Source: an uncultured Collinsella sp. (GTDB lineage Bacteria > Actinomycetota > Coriobacteriia > Coriobacteriales > Coriobacteriaceae). Taken from it: a stretch of 27,443 nucleotides of DNA. Position numbers and translations under genes: made by a program. Of the stretch, positions 1 to 6,604 are shown one piece after another. The notes below the pieces were generated by a model, which saw only the letters and a list, made by a program, of their open reading frames with translations, was not told the origin of the DNA and did no database searches. Positions within the stretch are counted from its first letter, which is position 1; each line of letters opens with the position of its first letter. The stretch is from positions 1 to 27,443 of the forward strand of contig UQKW01000026.1 of assembly GCA_900541885.1 (NCBI GenBank), given 5' to 3'.

Positions 1-74
1 ACCCGCCTATATCATCCCGTGCTCAAACATTCTCGCTGCGCTGCGAAACTGCGCGCGGGACGATATAGGCGGGT
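1..74. repeat. Inverted repeat with 19-nt arms at window start
   Basis: Positions 1-19 and 56-74 are reverse complements at 18 of 19 positions; the one mismatch is A14 opposite C61. The 36-nt loop is itself GC-rich and partly self-complementary. No T-run follows, so it is not a standard intrinsic terminator. It may be the tail of an upstream transcript or a copy of a dispersed palindromic element. The left edge of the window cuts off any further context. Confidence 0.6.
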
Positions 75-160
75 GCCCCGGGGACTACGTTAACGCTGCT
101 TGTCTCGCCCGGGTGCCGTGGGCCAGGGAGGGGCGTCTTCGCTGATAATTGCTTTGTTGG

Positions 161-195
161 AAGAGCTGCTTTTATTGCGGCTCTTTCTTTGGTTT
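161..195 (+). terminator. Probable intrinsic terminator upstream of fmt
   Basis: The arms 161-169 (AAGAGCTGC) and 177-185 (GCGGCTCTT) form a 9-bp stem with one G-T wobble around a TTTTATT loop. A T-rich stretch (TCTTTGGTTTT) follows. It would end an unseen upstream gene. Apart from this and the repeat at 1-74, positions 1-305 hold no gene I can support. A weak promoter candidate for fmt is TTGCGA (241-246), a 17-nt spacer and TTGTAG (264-269). Confidence 0.5.
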
Positions 196-305
196 TGGGT
201 ATATTTGTTCTTGTTGAACTGTTCTTGCGACTGGGTGCGTTTGCGACCCGGAACGCTTTTGTTTTGTAGCCGTCTCGGCTCGTTATTGAGAGGAGACTAA
301 CTTTT

Positions 306-1226
306 ATGCGTATTGTGTTTATGGGTACGCCTGATTTTGCTGTGCCTTCGCTTACTTCGCTTGTTGAGGCTGGGAACGAGATTGCACTTGTTGTTACTCG
401 TCCCGATGCTGTTCGTGGGCGTGGTAAAAAGTTGGAGCCGTCTCCTGTTAAGGCTAAGGCGCTTGAGCTGGGGTTGCCAGTCGTTGAGGCTAATCGTATG
501 ACGCCCGAGGTTGTTGAGGCGCTCCAGGCTGCGCAGGCTGATATCTTCTGCGTTGCTGCGTACGGCTGCATTTTGCCTGATGAGGTGCTGCATATGGCGC
601 CGCTTGGTATTGTGAATGTTCATGCGTCCTTGCTGCCTCGTTGGCGTGGGGCTGCTCCTATTCAGCGTGCGATTCTCGCTGGTGATGAGGTTGCTGGCGT
701 TTCTATCATGCGCATCGGGCACGGCGTGGATACTGGGGCTTATTGTGCTCAGGCTTCCACGTCGGTTGCCGGTAAGCATGCTGAGGCGCTGACCATGGAG
801 CTTGGTGAGCTTGGCGGTAAACTGCTTGCCGATACGCTTCCTTCTCTTGCCGATGGCACCGCCGTGTGGACTGAACAGGATGAGGCGCTCGTTACCCATG
901 CTGCCAAGATTTCTAAGCAGGAGATGCGTCTGGATCCGCACATGGCGGCGCTTGATTGCGTGCGTCATGTGCTGGCCTCGTCCGATACCGCGCCTGCTCG
1001 TTGCGTGATTGCCGGCAAGACTGTTCGTGTGCTCGATGCTGCGCCGGCTGATGTGTCGCTCGGCGAGGGTCAGGTTCTCGTTCAGGCCAAACGTGTTTAT
1101 CTGGGCCTTTCTGATGCCTCGGTTGAACTGCTCGAGGTTAAGCCTGATGGCAAGCGTGCCATGTCTGCTTCTGCCTGGGCCGCCGGCCTGCAGGGTGCCG
1201 ATCTTTCGTGGGGTGTTTTGTCATGA
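306..1226 (+). CDS. fmt: Methionyl-tRNA formyltransferase
   Basis: The product formylates the amino group of initiator Met-tRNA using 10-formyltetrahydrofolate, in the cytoplasm. It has 306 residues, the usual length for Fmt. The N-terminal Rossmann-like formyltransferase domain covers about residues 1-190 and a C-terminal OB-like tRNA-binding domain follows. The catalytic Asn, His and Asp of the family are visible as N104 and H106 (in NVHASLLPRWRG) and D142 (in GHGVDTG). The ATG at 306 follows an AGGAGA ribosome binding site at 291-296. The gene overlaps rsmB by 4 nt (ATGA), so the two are very likely translationally coupled in a translation/rRNA-modification operon. Confidence 0.97.
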   Translation: MRIVFMGTPDFAVPSLTSLVEAGNEIALVVTRPDAVRGRGKKLEPSPVKAKALELGLPVVEANRMTPEVVEALQAAQADIFCVAAYGCILPDEVLHMAPLGIVNVHASLLPRWRGAAPIQRAILAGDEVAGVSIMRIGHGVDTGAYCAQASTSVAGKHAEALTMELGELGGKLLADTLPSLADGTAVWTEQDEALVTHAAKISKQEMRLDPHMAALDCVRHVLASSDTAPARCVIAGKTVRVLDAAPADVSLGEGQVLVQAKRVYLGLSDASVELLEVKPDGKRAMSASAWAAGLQGADLSWGVLS

Positions 1227-2623
1227 GCAAGCTGTCTCCCGCGCGCAAACTTGCGCTCGATGTGTTGATGGAGGCCGATCGCCGCGGCATGTACGCACGC
1301 GACGTGTTGTCTTCCCGTGCTTCCGCCAAGGCCATTGACCAGCGCGATTCTGCGTTTGCCGCTCGCTTGGCGCTCGGTGTTGCCGCGACGCAGGGTATTT
1401 TGGATGAGTTGCTCGATCAGTTTTTGGATAAGCCCAAAAAGGTCGCGCCGCGCGTTCGCATGGCGCTTCGCATCTCGGCCTTCGAGATGCTCTACCTGCA
1501 TACGCCGGGCCGCGTTGCCGTGAGCCAGGGTGTTGAGTTGGTGCGCAGCGGTGCTAAGTCTGCTGCGGGCCTGGCAAACGCGGTGCTGCACAAGGTTGCT
1601 GACAACGTTGAGGACTTTGCCACGGCATCCGACGTGGATGAGTCCGAGCGCCGCCTGGTTCGTCTGTCTCGTTTGATGGGTCTTCCTCGCTGGCTGTGCG
1701 CTCGCATTATGGCGTCGTTTGACACGCCAGAGGGTGCGCTTAACTTTGCCGGCAATCTGGCCCCCGCGCCGCTCGCTTTGCACGAGAACGCCTTTGCAAC
1801 CAAACCTGATCTGTACCTATCGCAGCTTGTGGCGCCTGTGTTCCCTGGCTGCCATGCTCCGGTCGATGCGCAGGCCACGGTTGCGTCGGGCGTGTTTGAG
1901 CGTGCTGCCGCGGTGGCATCTGATCTCAACGCGCAACTTATCGCCACAGCTGCCACGCGCCCTGGTAGCTGCCTTGAGATTGGTGCCGGTCGTGGCACCA
2001 AGACCTATGTGATGATTTGCCAGGCCAAGCGTACGGGCTATGAGCGTCAGCATACGGCGCTCGATCTGCATGATCGCAAGTGCGATCTGAATCTCGCTCG
2101 TCTGCATAAGGCCGGTATTCAGGGCGTTCGTACGGTTTCGGGTGATGCTTGCGAGCTTGATGAGGTGCTCACATCGTTTGATGCCATGCTTGGCGAGCCG
2201 GTTAAGTTCGACACGGTCTTTATCGATGCGCCGTGCTCTGGCACCGGTACCATGCGCCGTCATCCCGAGATCCCGTGGCGCCTGACCGAAAAAGATGTGA
2301 CGGTTGAGCTGCCCAAACTGCAGCTTACGATGCTCAAAGAGGCTGTTGCGCGCGTGGCTGCCGGCGGCGAGCTCATCTATGCGACGTGCTCGGTTTTCGA
2401 CGAGGAGAACACGCAGGTGGTGGACGCTTTCCTGAACTCTCCCGAGGGTGCCAGCTTTAGCGTGGCACCGCTTTCCGAGGCGCAGATTCTGCAACTCCCC
2501 GAGTTCGATCAGGCCAAGAAGCTCGTATCCGTTCGTCAGAACGATCGAGGCCTCTTCCAAAGCGTGCCGGTAAATGCCGATTCCTACGACGGCCACTTCT
2601 GCGCCCGCCTGGTCCACAAGTAA
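1223..2623 (+). CDS. rsmB: 16S rRNA (cytosine-967-C5)-methyltransferase RsmB
   Basis: The product methylates C967 of 16S rRNA with S-adenosylmethionine. It has 466 residues: a NusB-like RNA-binding domain at about 1-135, a linker, and a Rossmann methyltransferase domain at about 230-466. Motif I reads LEIGAGRGTKT (251-261), somewhat diverged from the usual CAAPGGKT. Motif IV is DAPCSG (C338) and motif VI is ATCS (C389). Those two cysteines are the enzyme-release and nucleophile residues of m5C methyltransferases. I chose the ATG at 1223, which overlaps the fmt stop. An in-frame GTG at 1208 would add five residues inside fmt and is less likely. The fmt-rsmB pairing is common in bacteria and supports the call. 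Confidence 0.95.
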   Translation: MSKLSPARKLALDVLMEADRRGMYARDVLSSRASAKAIDQRDSAFAARLALGVAATQGILDELLDQFLDKPKKVAPRVRMALRISAFEMLYLHTPGRVAVSQGVELVRSGAKSAAGLANAVLHKVADNVEDFATASDVDESERRLVRLSRLMGLPRWLCARIMASFDTPEGALNFAGNLAPAPLALHENAFATKPDLYLSQLVAPVFPGCHAPVDAQATVASGVFERAAAVASDLNAQLIATAATRPGSCLEIGAGRGTKTYVMICQAKRTGYERQHTALDLHDRKCDLNLARLHKAGIQGVRTVSGDACELDEVLTSFDAMLGEPVKFDTVFIDAPCSGTGTMRRHPEIPWRLTEKDVTVELPKLQLTMLKEAVARVAAGGELIYATCSVFDEENTQVVDAFLNSPEGASFSVAPLSEAQILQLPEFDQAKKLVSVRQNDRGLFQSVPVNADSYDGHFCARLVHK

Positions 2624-2629
2624 CGACTA

Positions 2630-2696
2630 AGTTGCGGTGAAATAGGGATTGAATAGCGGCTTAAGCCCGCCAAACAGTCCTTATTTCACCGCAACT
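2630..2696. repeat. Large perfect-stem palindrome between rsmB and fmdB
   Basis: Arms 2630-2648 and 2678-2696 pair over 19 bp with a single G-T wobble (AGTTGCGGTGAAAT core). The 29-nt loop contains a second, smaller hairpin around CTTAAG. The stem is far longer than a terminator needs and no T-run follows on either strand. It may be a dispersed palindromic element that also separates the convergent rsmB and fmdB transcripts. Confidence 0.65.
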
Positions 2697-2723
2697 CATA
2701 GAGCTACCTGCAACAGAAAGAGG

Positions 2724-2755
2724 CAGCCCCGCGATTGGTTTCGGTCGCGGGGCTG
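2724..2755 (-). terminator. GC-rich hairpin downstream of fmdB
   Basis: CAGCCCCGCGA (2724-2734) pairs perfectly with TCGCGGGGCTG (2745-2755) around a 10-nt loop. On the minus strand it lies 8 nt past the fmdB stop and is followed by CCTCTTTCTGTT, a modest T-rich tract. It is probably the fmdB terminator. Confidence 0.6.
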
Positions 2756-2763
2756 ATTGGTTT

Positions 2764-3000
2764 CTAGTGATTATGCGGGCAGTTGGCGCAGCAGCCGTTG
2801 GTGGCGCTGGTGCTGGAGCCGCCACTGCGCTGGTCGGTGTTGTAGAAACCGCTGCCGTCGAACTTAATGCCGCTGGCCGAGAACGTCTTAGCCGCCGGGG
2901 CACCGCAGCTGGGACATACGACCTCGGGCGTCTCGGACATGGGGTGCTCAACCTCAAACACGTTGCCGCAGCTCGTGCACTTGTAATCGTAGCGCGCCAT
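2764..3000 (-). CDS. FmdB family zinc-ribbon protein
   Basis: This 78-residue protein starts MARYDYKC and has two CxxC pairs, C8/C11 and C29/C32, forming the zinc ribbon typical of the FmdB/CxxC_CxxC_SSSS family. A Gly/Ser-rich middle and a Cys-rich end (CCANCPHNH) follow. FmdB was named as a putative regulator of formamidase genes, but most members have no defined role and I cannot assign one. The ATG at 3000 has a good AAAGGAAG ribosome binding site. The gene is flanked by hairpins on both sides, so it is probably transcribed alone or by read-through from the debranching gene 88 nt upstream. Confidence 0.85.
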   Translation of the reverse strand: MARYDYKCTSCGNVFEVEHPMSETPEVVCPSCGAPAAKTFSASGIKFDGSGFYNTDQRSGGSSTSATNGCCANCPHNH

Positions 3001-3022
3001 AATACTTCCTTTTCAGCACAAA

Positions 3023-3044
3023 GCGGGCAGATCGCTCTGCCCGC
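3023..3044 (-). terminator. Hairpin between debranching gene and fmdB
   Basis: GCGGGCAGA (3023-3031) and TCTGCCCGC (3036-3044) form a perfect 9-bp stem with a 4-nt loop. On the minus strand it is followed by TTTGTG, a short T-tract. It likely ends or attenuates transcription from the glycogen genes before fmdB. Confidence 0.5.
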
Positions 3045-3088
3045 AAAAATTCAAACAGCTGTAACTGTACCCTATATCGGGGGTTTTA

Positions 3089-6000
3089 TCACGCTTCGCC
3101 CCAGAATCTATGCGTGCTGCGCAGGAGCTTCGCAGTTTTCTCCTCGGCCGCGGCAATGTCGGCCTCCTGCGCCTGCCATGTCCAGTTGCCTGTGGCCACA
3201 CCCGGCACGTTCATACGTGCATCGTCGCCCAGCCCCAGTATGTCCTGCAGCGGCATCATCACTAGGGGAGCGTCGCTTGCCAGCGCGTCGCCCATAAGTT
3301 TGGCCGCCACCTCAACACCGCTTGGCTCGTCGCCGCCCGCAAAGGAGCGCGTGCACCAACCGGCGAGCGTCGACGTGTCGTGCGTCGAGGTGTACAGTAT
3401 CTTGCCCGGCGTGGGATGCACGCCGCAGCGGACGTCGTAATCGCTAAACTCAAGCACGTCCATACCGGGGAAGCCGCAGGTCGAAGCCATGGCGCGAACG
3501 CCAGGCGTCAGGTAGCCCAGGTCCTCGGCGATAAAGTTGAGTGGACCCAGCTCGTCGTAGGCGGTCTGGAACAGGTCCTTGCCCGGTCCCGCAAGCCAGC
3601 GGCCGTCGGCACAGGCCTTGCCGGCGGGGATGCTAAAGTAGCTGTGGAAGCCCAAGAAGTGATCCAGGCGCACGCGGTCGTAGAGCGAGAACGCGCGACG
3701 CAGACGGTCCATCCACCAGCGGTAGCCGTTCTCCTTCATGTGATCCCAGCGGAAGGTGGGGTTGCCCCACACCTGGCCCTCGGGCGCAAAATTGTCGGGC
3801 GGCGCGCCAGAAATCTCAATCGCCTTGCCGGAATCGGACAGCCAGAAGTTCTCGGGCTCGCTCCACGCATCGGCCGAATCGTCCGAAACGTACATAGGAA
3901 TGTCGCCGATGACCTCGATGCCCTTCTTGTGCGCATAGTTCATGAGCTCGCACCAGGCCAGGTCAAAGCGGTACTGCATGTACGCCTGCAGCTCTGCCTC
4001 GTCGTGGAAGCGCTTGTCGTCAATCAGATGCTCGTTGTAGCGCGCGACATCGGCCGGCCAATCGTGACGCGATTCGCCTTCAAAGTACTTTTTGACGGCC
4101 ATGTAGACGCAGTACTTCTCGAGCCAATCGGCGTTGCGATGCTTAAACGCTGTGTAGAGCGGGTCTGCATCCTCGCCGCCGCGGGCCTTCCAAATCTCAA
4201 AGTCGGCCGCCAGCTCCTCCTGGCTTTCGGGCAGCAGATCAATATTGCCCGCAAAGGCCGAAGGCCCAGCGTAAGGGGAGCGGAAGAAGTCCGTCGGGTT
4301 GACGGGCAGGACCTGCCAGTAGCGCATGCCCATAGCGGCCAGATGGTCGATAAAGCGACGCGTGGGCGCACCAATCGTACCGGGCTTGCCGTCGTCGGTT
4401 GGCACCGAGGTGATGTGGCACACGACGCCCGCGCCGTGATCGAGCGGTTCCTGCAGGCGCTGCTCGGCATGGTGATAGATGATCGACGAGCCCAGCGGAT
4501 ACAGATCGAGCGTGACCGTACCGTTGTGGATCTCGCACTCGTGACCGCTGATCACGTCACTCGCACATTCGCCGAGCGCCGGAATCGTCACGCGGTGCGA
4601 ATTGCGCAGGCTGCGGTTGATGATAACCGTCGCGGACTCGCCATTCTTGCCCGTGCGGTTGTATGCCAGTACCTCGTCGTTGAGCGCGAAGGCCTTGATC
4701 TCGCCGTCAATCATAAACGGCAATGCGCGGCGTACGGCGGAGGCGTTCTTGACAATAGCCAGCGTGTCGAAGTCGTGCAGTTGGTCCTTGGTCGGTAGGG
4801 TGCGGCGGTTGCCCGGATCGGTAAGGCCCTCCAGGCCGTACTCGTCGCCGTAGTAGATCGAAGGCACACCGGGGAAGGTCATCTGCATGAGCGTGGCGAG
4901 CCAAAAGCGGCTCTTGGCCAGTCCCATCGCGTTCTCGTCCAAGCGCCATTTGCTGCGTTCGCACTCGGGCAGTTGCGACTCGTCGGGGCCGCCGCCGAGC
5001 ACCGAGATGATGCGCGGACGGTCGTGACTCGAAAGCAGATTAAGTGCGCAGGACAATGCCTCGCTCGGGTAGTTCTCGCGCAGGGTCTCGATATCCTCGG
5101 CTGCCTGGTAGGCATTCTTGTAGCCCATCAAAAAACCGATGACCATGTCACGGAAGGGATAATCCATAGCAGAGTCCAGCTCGGAACCCTGCAGGTAGCG
5201 GCGCAGATGGCCGTAGCTAATCTTGTTGGAGGCGTCTTCCCAGACTTCGCCGAGCAACAGTGCATCGGGCTTTTCGGCAAGTACGGCCTTCTTGATCTGG
5301 GCCAGGAAGCCGTCGGAAAGCTCGTCAGCGACGTCCAGGCGCCAACCTTGGGCACCGGCGCGCAGCCATTTGCGAATCACGCCGTTCTTGCCCAGGAGCC
5401 TCTCGCGCACCAGCTCGGACTTCTCGTTGATGGCCGGCATATTGCCCACGCCCCACCAGCAGTCGTACGAGCCGTCCTCGTGGAAGGTAAACGCATCACG
5501 CCACGGTGAATCCTCGCTCTGCCAGGCACCCACGCCCGGGTAGTTGCCGTAGCGGTTGAAATAAATCGAGTCGTCGCCCGTGTGGTTGAAGACGCCGTCC
5601 AGGATGATGGAGATGCCCAGCTTCTCGGCTGCCTGGCACAGCTCGGTAAAGTCCTGCTCGGTGCCCAGGATCGGGTCGATCTTGGTGTAGTCGGCCGTGT
5701 CGTAGCGGTGGTTGCTTGCGGCTTCGAAAATGGGGTTGAGGTAGATGGCTGTAAAGCCTAGCTCGGCGATGCGGGGCAGGTCTTCCTGGATGCCCTTGAG
5801 CGAGCCGCCGTAGAAGTCCCAGGTCTTGATGGAGCCGTCCTCGGCGCGCTCGTACACGGGCGGCTCGTTCCAGTCCTCGACCATCCGGCGCTGAATGCCC
5901 TTGCGCGGTTTTTCGAGTTCGGCCATTGTGCGCTCGCGCCAATGCTCGTCACGGGCGTATCGGTCGGGGAAGATTTGGTAGACCATGCCGCGCTCGTACC

Positions 6001-6385
6001 AAGTGGGGCGGTTCTCGCGGTGCTTGTAGACGGTAATCTGGAAGGACGGCACCTCGGCGTAGTCGTAGGTTACGCCCTCGCCGCCGGTGCGGCCCTGCGG
6101 TGCGCCCAAGCGAACCTCGGGCTGGCCCTCGATATTGCAGATAAAGCTGTACCAGATAAGACACGGTTCAGCGCATTTGAGCTCGCCGGTAAAAATGCCA
6201 TCGCCTTCGTGCTCCATCGGAATCAGGGTCTCGCCGACTTCATCGACCCAGGTACGTAGGGTGAGTGTTGCCTGGTTGGGATCGGCATCCTCCAAAATCA
6301 CCGAGAGTGCAACGGTAGTTCCTGTGGTCACAGCGCCAAACGGAGTGCGAAACTGCGGTAGGCGGCTGTTGTGTATCAATCTCAT
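3089..6385 (-). CDS. Bifunctional GH13 glycogen debranching enzyme / GH77 4-alpha-glucanotransferase
   Basis: This 1098-residue protein joins two glucan-active enzymes. Residues 1-120 form a beta-rich, CBM-like N-terminal domain. Residues 125-640 are a GH13 amylase/pullulanase-type barrel with nucleophile D351 (GWRLDVADE), acid/base E380 (LLGEVWED), third acid D455 (LSSHDRPR) and region I DGVFNH (263-268). Residues 645-1098 are a GH77 MalQ-type glucanotransferase with nucleophile D908 (RLDHFLGF), acid/base E954 (IAEDLGYL) and D1003 (THDTSTLAGW). All six catalytic acids are present, so both halves should be active. No signal peptide is visible, so it acts in the cytoplasm. With GlgP it would clear limit dextrins, removing branches and disproportionating the released maltooligosaccharides. 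The ATG at 6385 has only a weak GGAC upstream. Confidence 0.93.
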   Translation of the reverse strand: MRLIHNSRLPQFRTPFGAVTTGTTVALSVILEDADPNQATLTLRTWVDEVGETLIPMEHEGDGIFTGELKCAEPCLIWYSFICNIEGQPEVRLGAPQGRTGGEGVTYDYAEVPSFQITVYKHRENRPTWYERGMVYQIFPDRYARDEHWRERTMAELEKPRKGIQRRMVEDWNEPPVYERAEDGSIKTWDFYGGSLKGIQEDLPRIAELGFTAIYLNPIFEAASNHRYDTADYTKIDPILGTEQDFTELCQAAEKLGISIILDGVFNHTGDDSIYFNRYGNYPGVGAWQSEDSPWRDAFTFHEDGSYDCWWGVGNMPAINEKSELVRERLLGKNGVIRKWLRAGAQGWRLDVADELSDGFLAQIKKAVLAEKPDALLLGEVWEDASNKISYGHLRRYLQGSELDSAMDYPFRDMVIGFLMGYKNAYQAAEDIETLRENYPSEALSCALNLLSSHDRPRIISVLGGGPDESQLPECERSKWRLDENAMGLAKSRFWLATLMQMTFPGVPSIYYGDEYGLEGLTDPGNRRTLPTKDQLHDFDTLAIVKNASAVRRALPFMIDGEIKAFALNDEVLAYNRTGKNGESATVIINRSLRNSHRVTIPALGECASDVISGHECEIHNGTVTLDLYPLGSSIIYHHAEQRLQEPLDHGAGVVCHITSVPTDDGKPGTIGAPTRRFIDHLAAMGMRYWQVLPVNPTDFFRSPYAGPSAFAGNIDLLPESQEELAADFEIWKARGGEDADPLYTAFKHRNADWLEKYCVYMAVKKYFEGESRHDWPADVARYNEHLIDDKRFHDEAELQAYMQYRFDLAWCELMNYAHKKGIEVIGDIPMYVSDDSADAWSEPENFWLSDSGKAIEISGAPPDNFAPEGQVWGNPTFRWDHMKENGYRWWMDRLRRAFSLYDRVRLDHFLGFHSYFSIPAGKACADGRWLAGPGKDLFQTAYDELGPLNFIAEDLGYLTPGVRAMASTCGFPGMDVLEFSDYDVRCGVHPTPGKILYTSTHDTSTLAGWCTRSFAGGDEPSGVEVAAKLMGDALASDAPLVMMPLQDILGLGDDARMNVPGVATGNWTWQAQEADIAAAEEKTAKLLRSTHRFWGEA

Positions 6386-6540
6386 AGTACGGTCCAGTTC
6401 AATAGAATCACGGCCTGCGGGCCATGGGCTTTACGCACAAATTGTAAGTATATCTGTTGTACACAGGGTGTATAAACAACATCCGTTTACCATCGGCGAA
6501 CGGTTGTCCTAGAAAATCGTTTTACCGACTATCTACAGAG
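6386..6540 (-). promoter_or_regulatory. Upstream region of the debranching gene with GGTAAAAC operator-like motifs
   Basis: On the minus strand this region contains GGTAAAACGATTTT (plus positions 6513-6526) and, 20 nt further, ATGGTAAAC (6485-6493). Both elements recur upstream of the divergent glgB/HAD pair (GGTAAAACG-TTTT at 16351 and GTTTACCAT at 16373). AAAACG-TTTT cores resemble LacI-family operators. A possible -10 is TATACT in AGATATACTTACAAT near 6450, without a clear -35. Because a hairpin lies between glgA and this region, the debranching gene probably has its own regulated promoter here. The binding protein is not in the window. Confidence 0.4.
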
Positions 6541-6567
6541 AAGGGGCGCCCGGTTGGAGCGCCCCTT
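6541..6567. terminator. Hairpin after glgA
   Basis: AAGGGGCGC (6541-6549) pairs perfectly with GCGCCCCTT (6559-6567) around a 9-nt loop. It lies 38 nt beyond the glgA stop. The following tract on the minus strand is CTCTGTAG, which is a poor U-tract, so termination may be partial and allow read-through to the debranching gene. Confidence 0.5.
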
Positions 6568-6604
6568 GTTTAGGGTTTTGATTAGGTTTTAGATCGTCTG
6601 CGGG

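Noticed and set aside
3380..4798. Long plus-strand open frame opposite the GH77 part of the debranching fusion
   Set aside because: The opposite strand carries both catalytic motifs; the antisense product is not recognisable.
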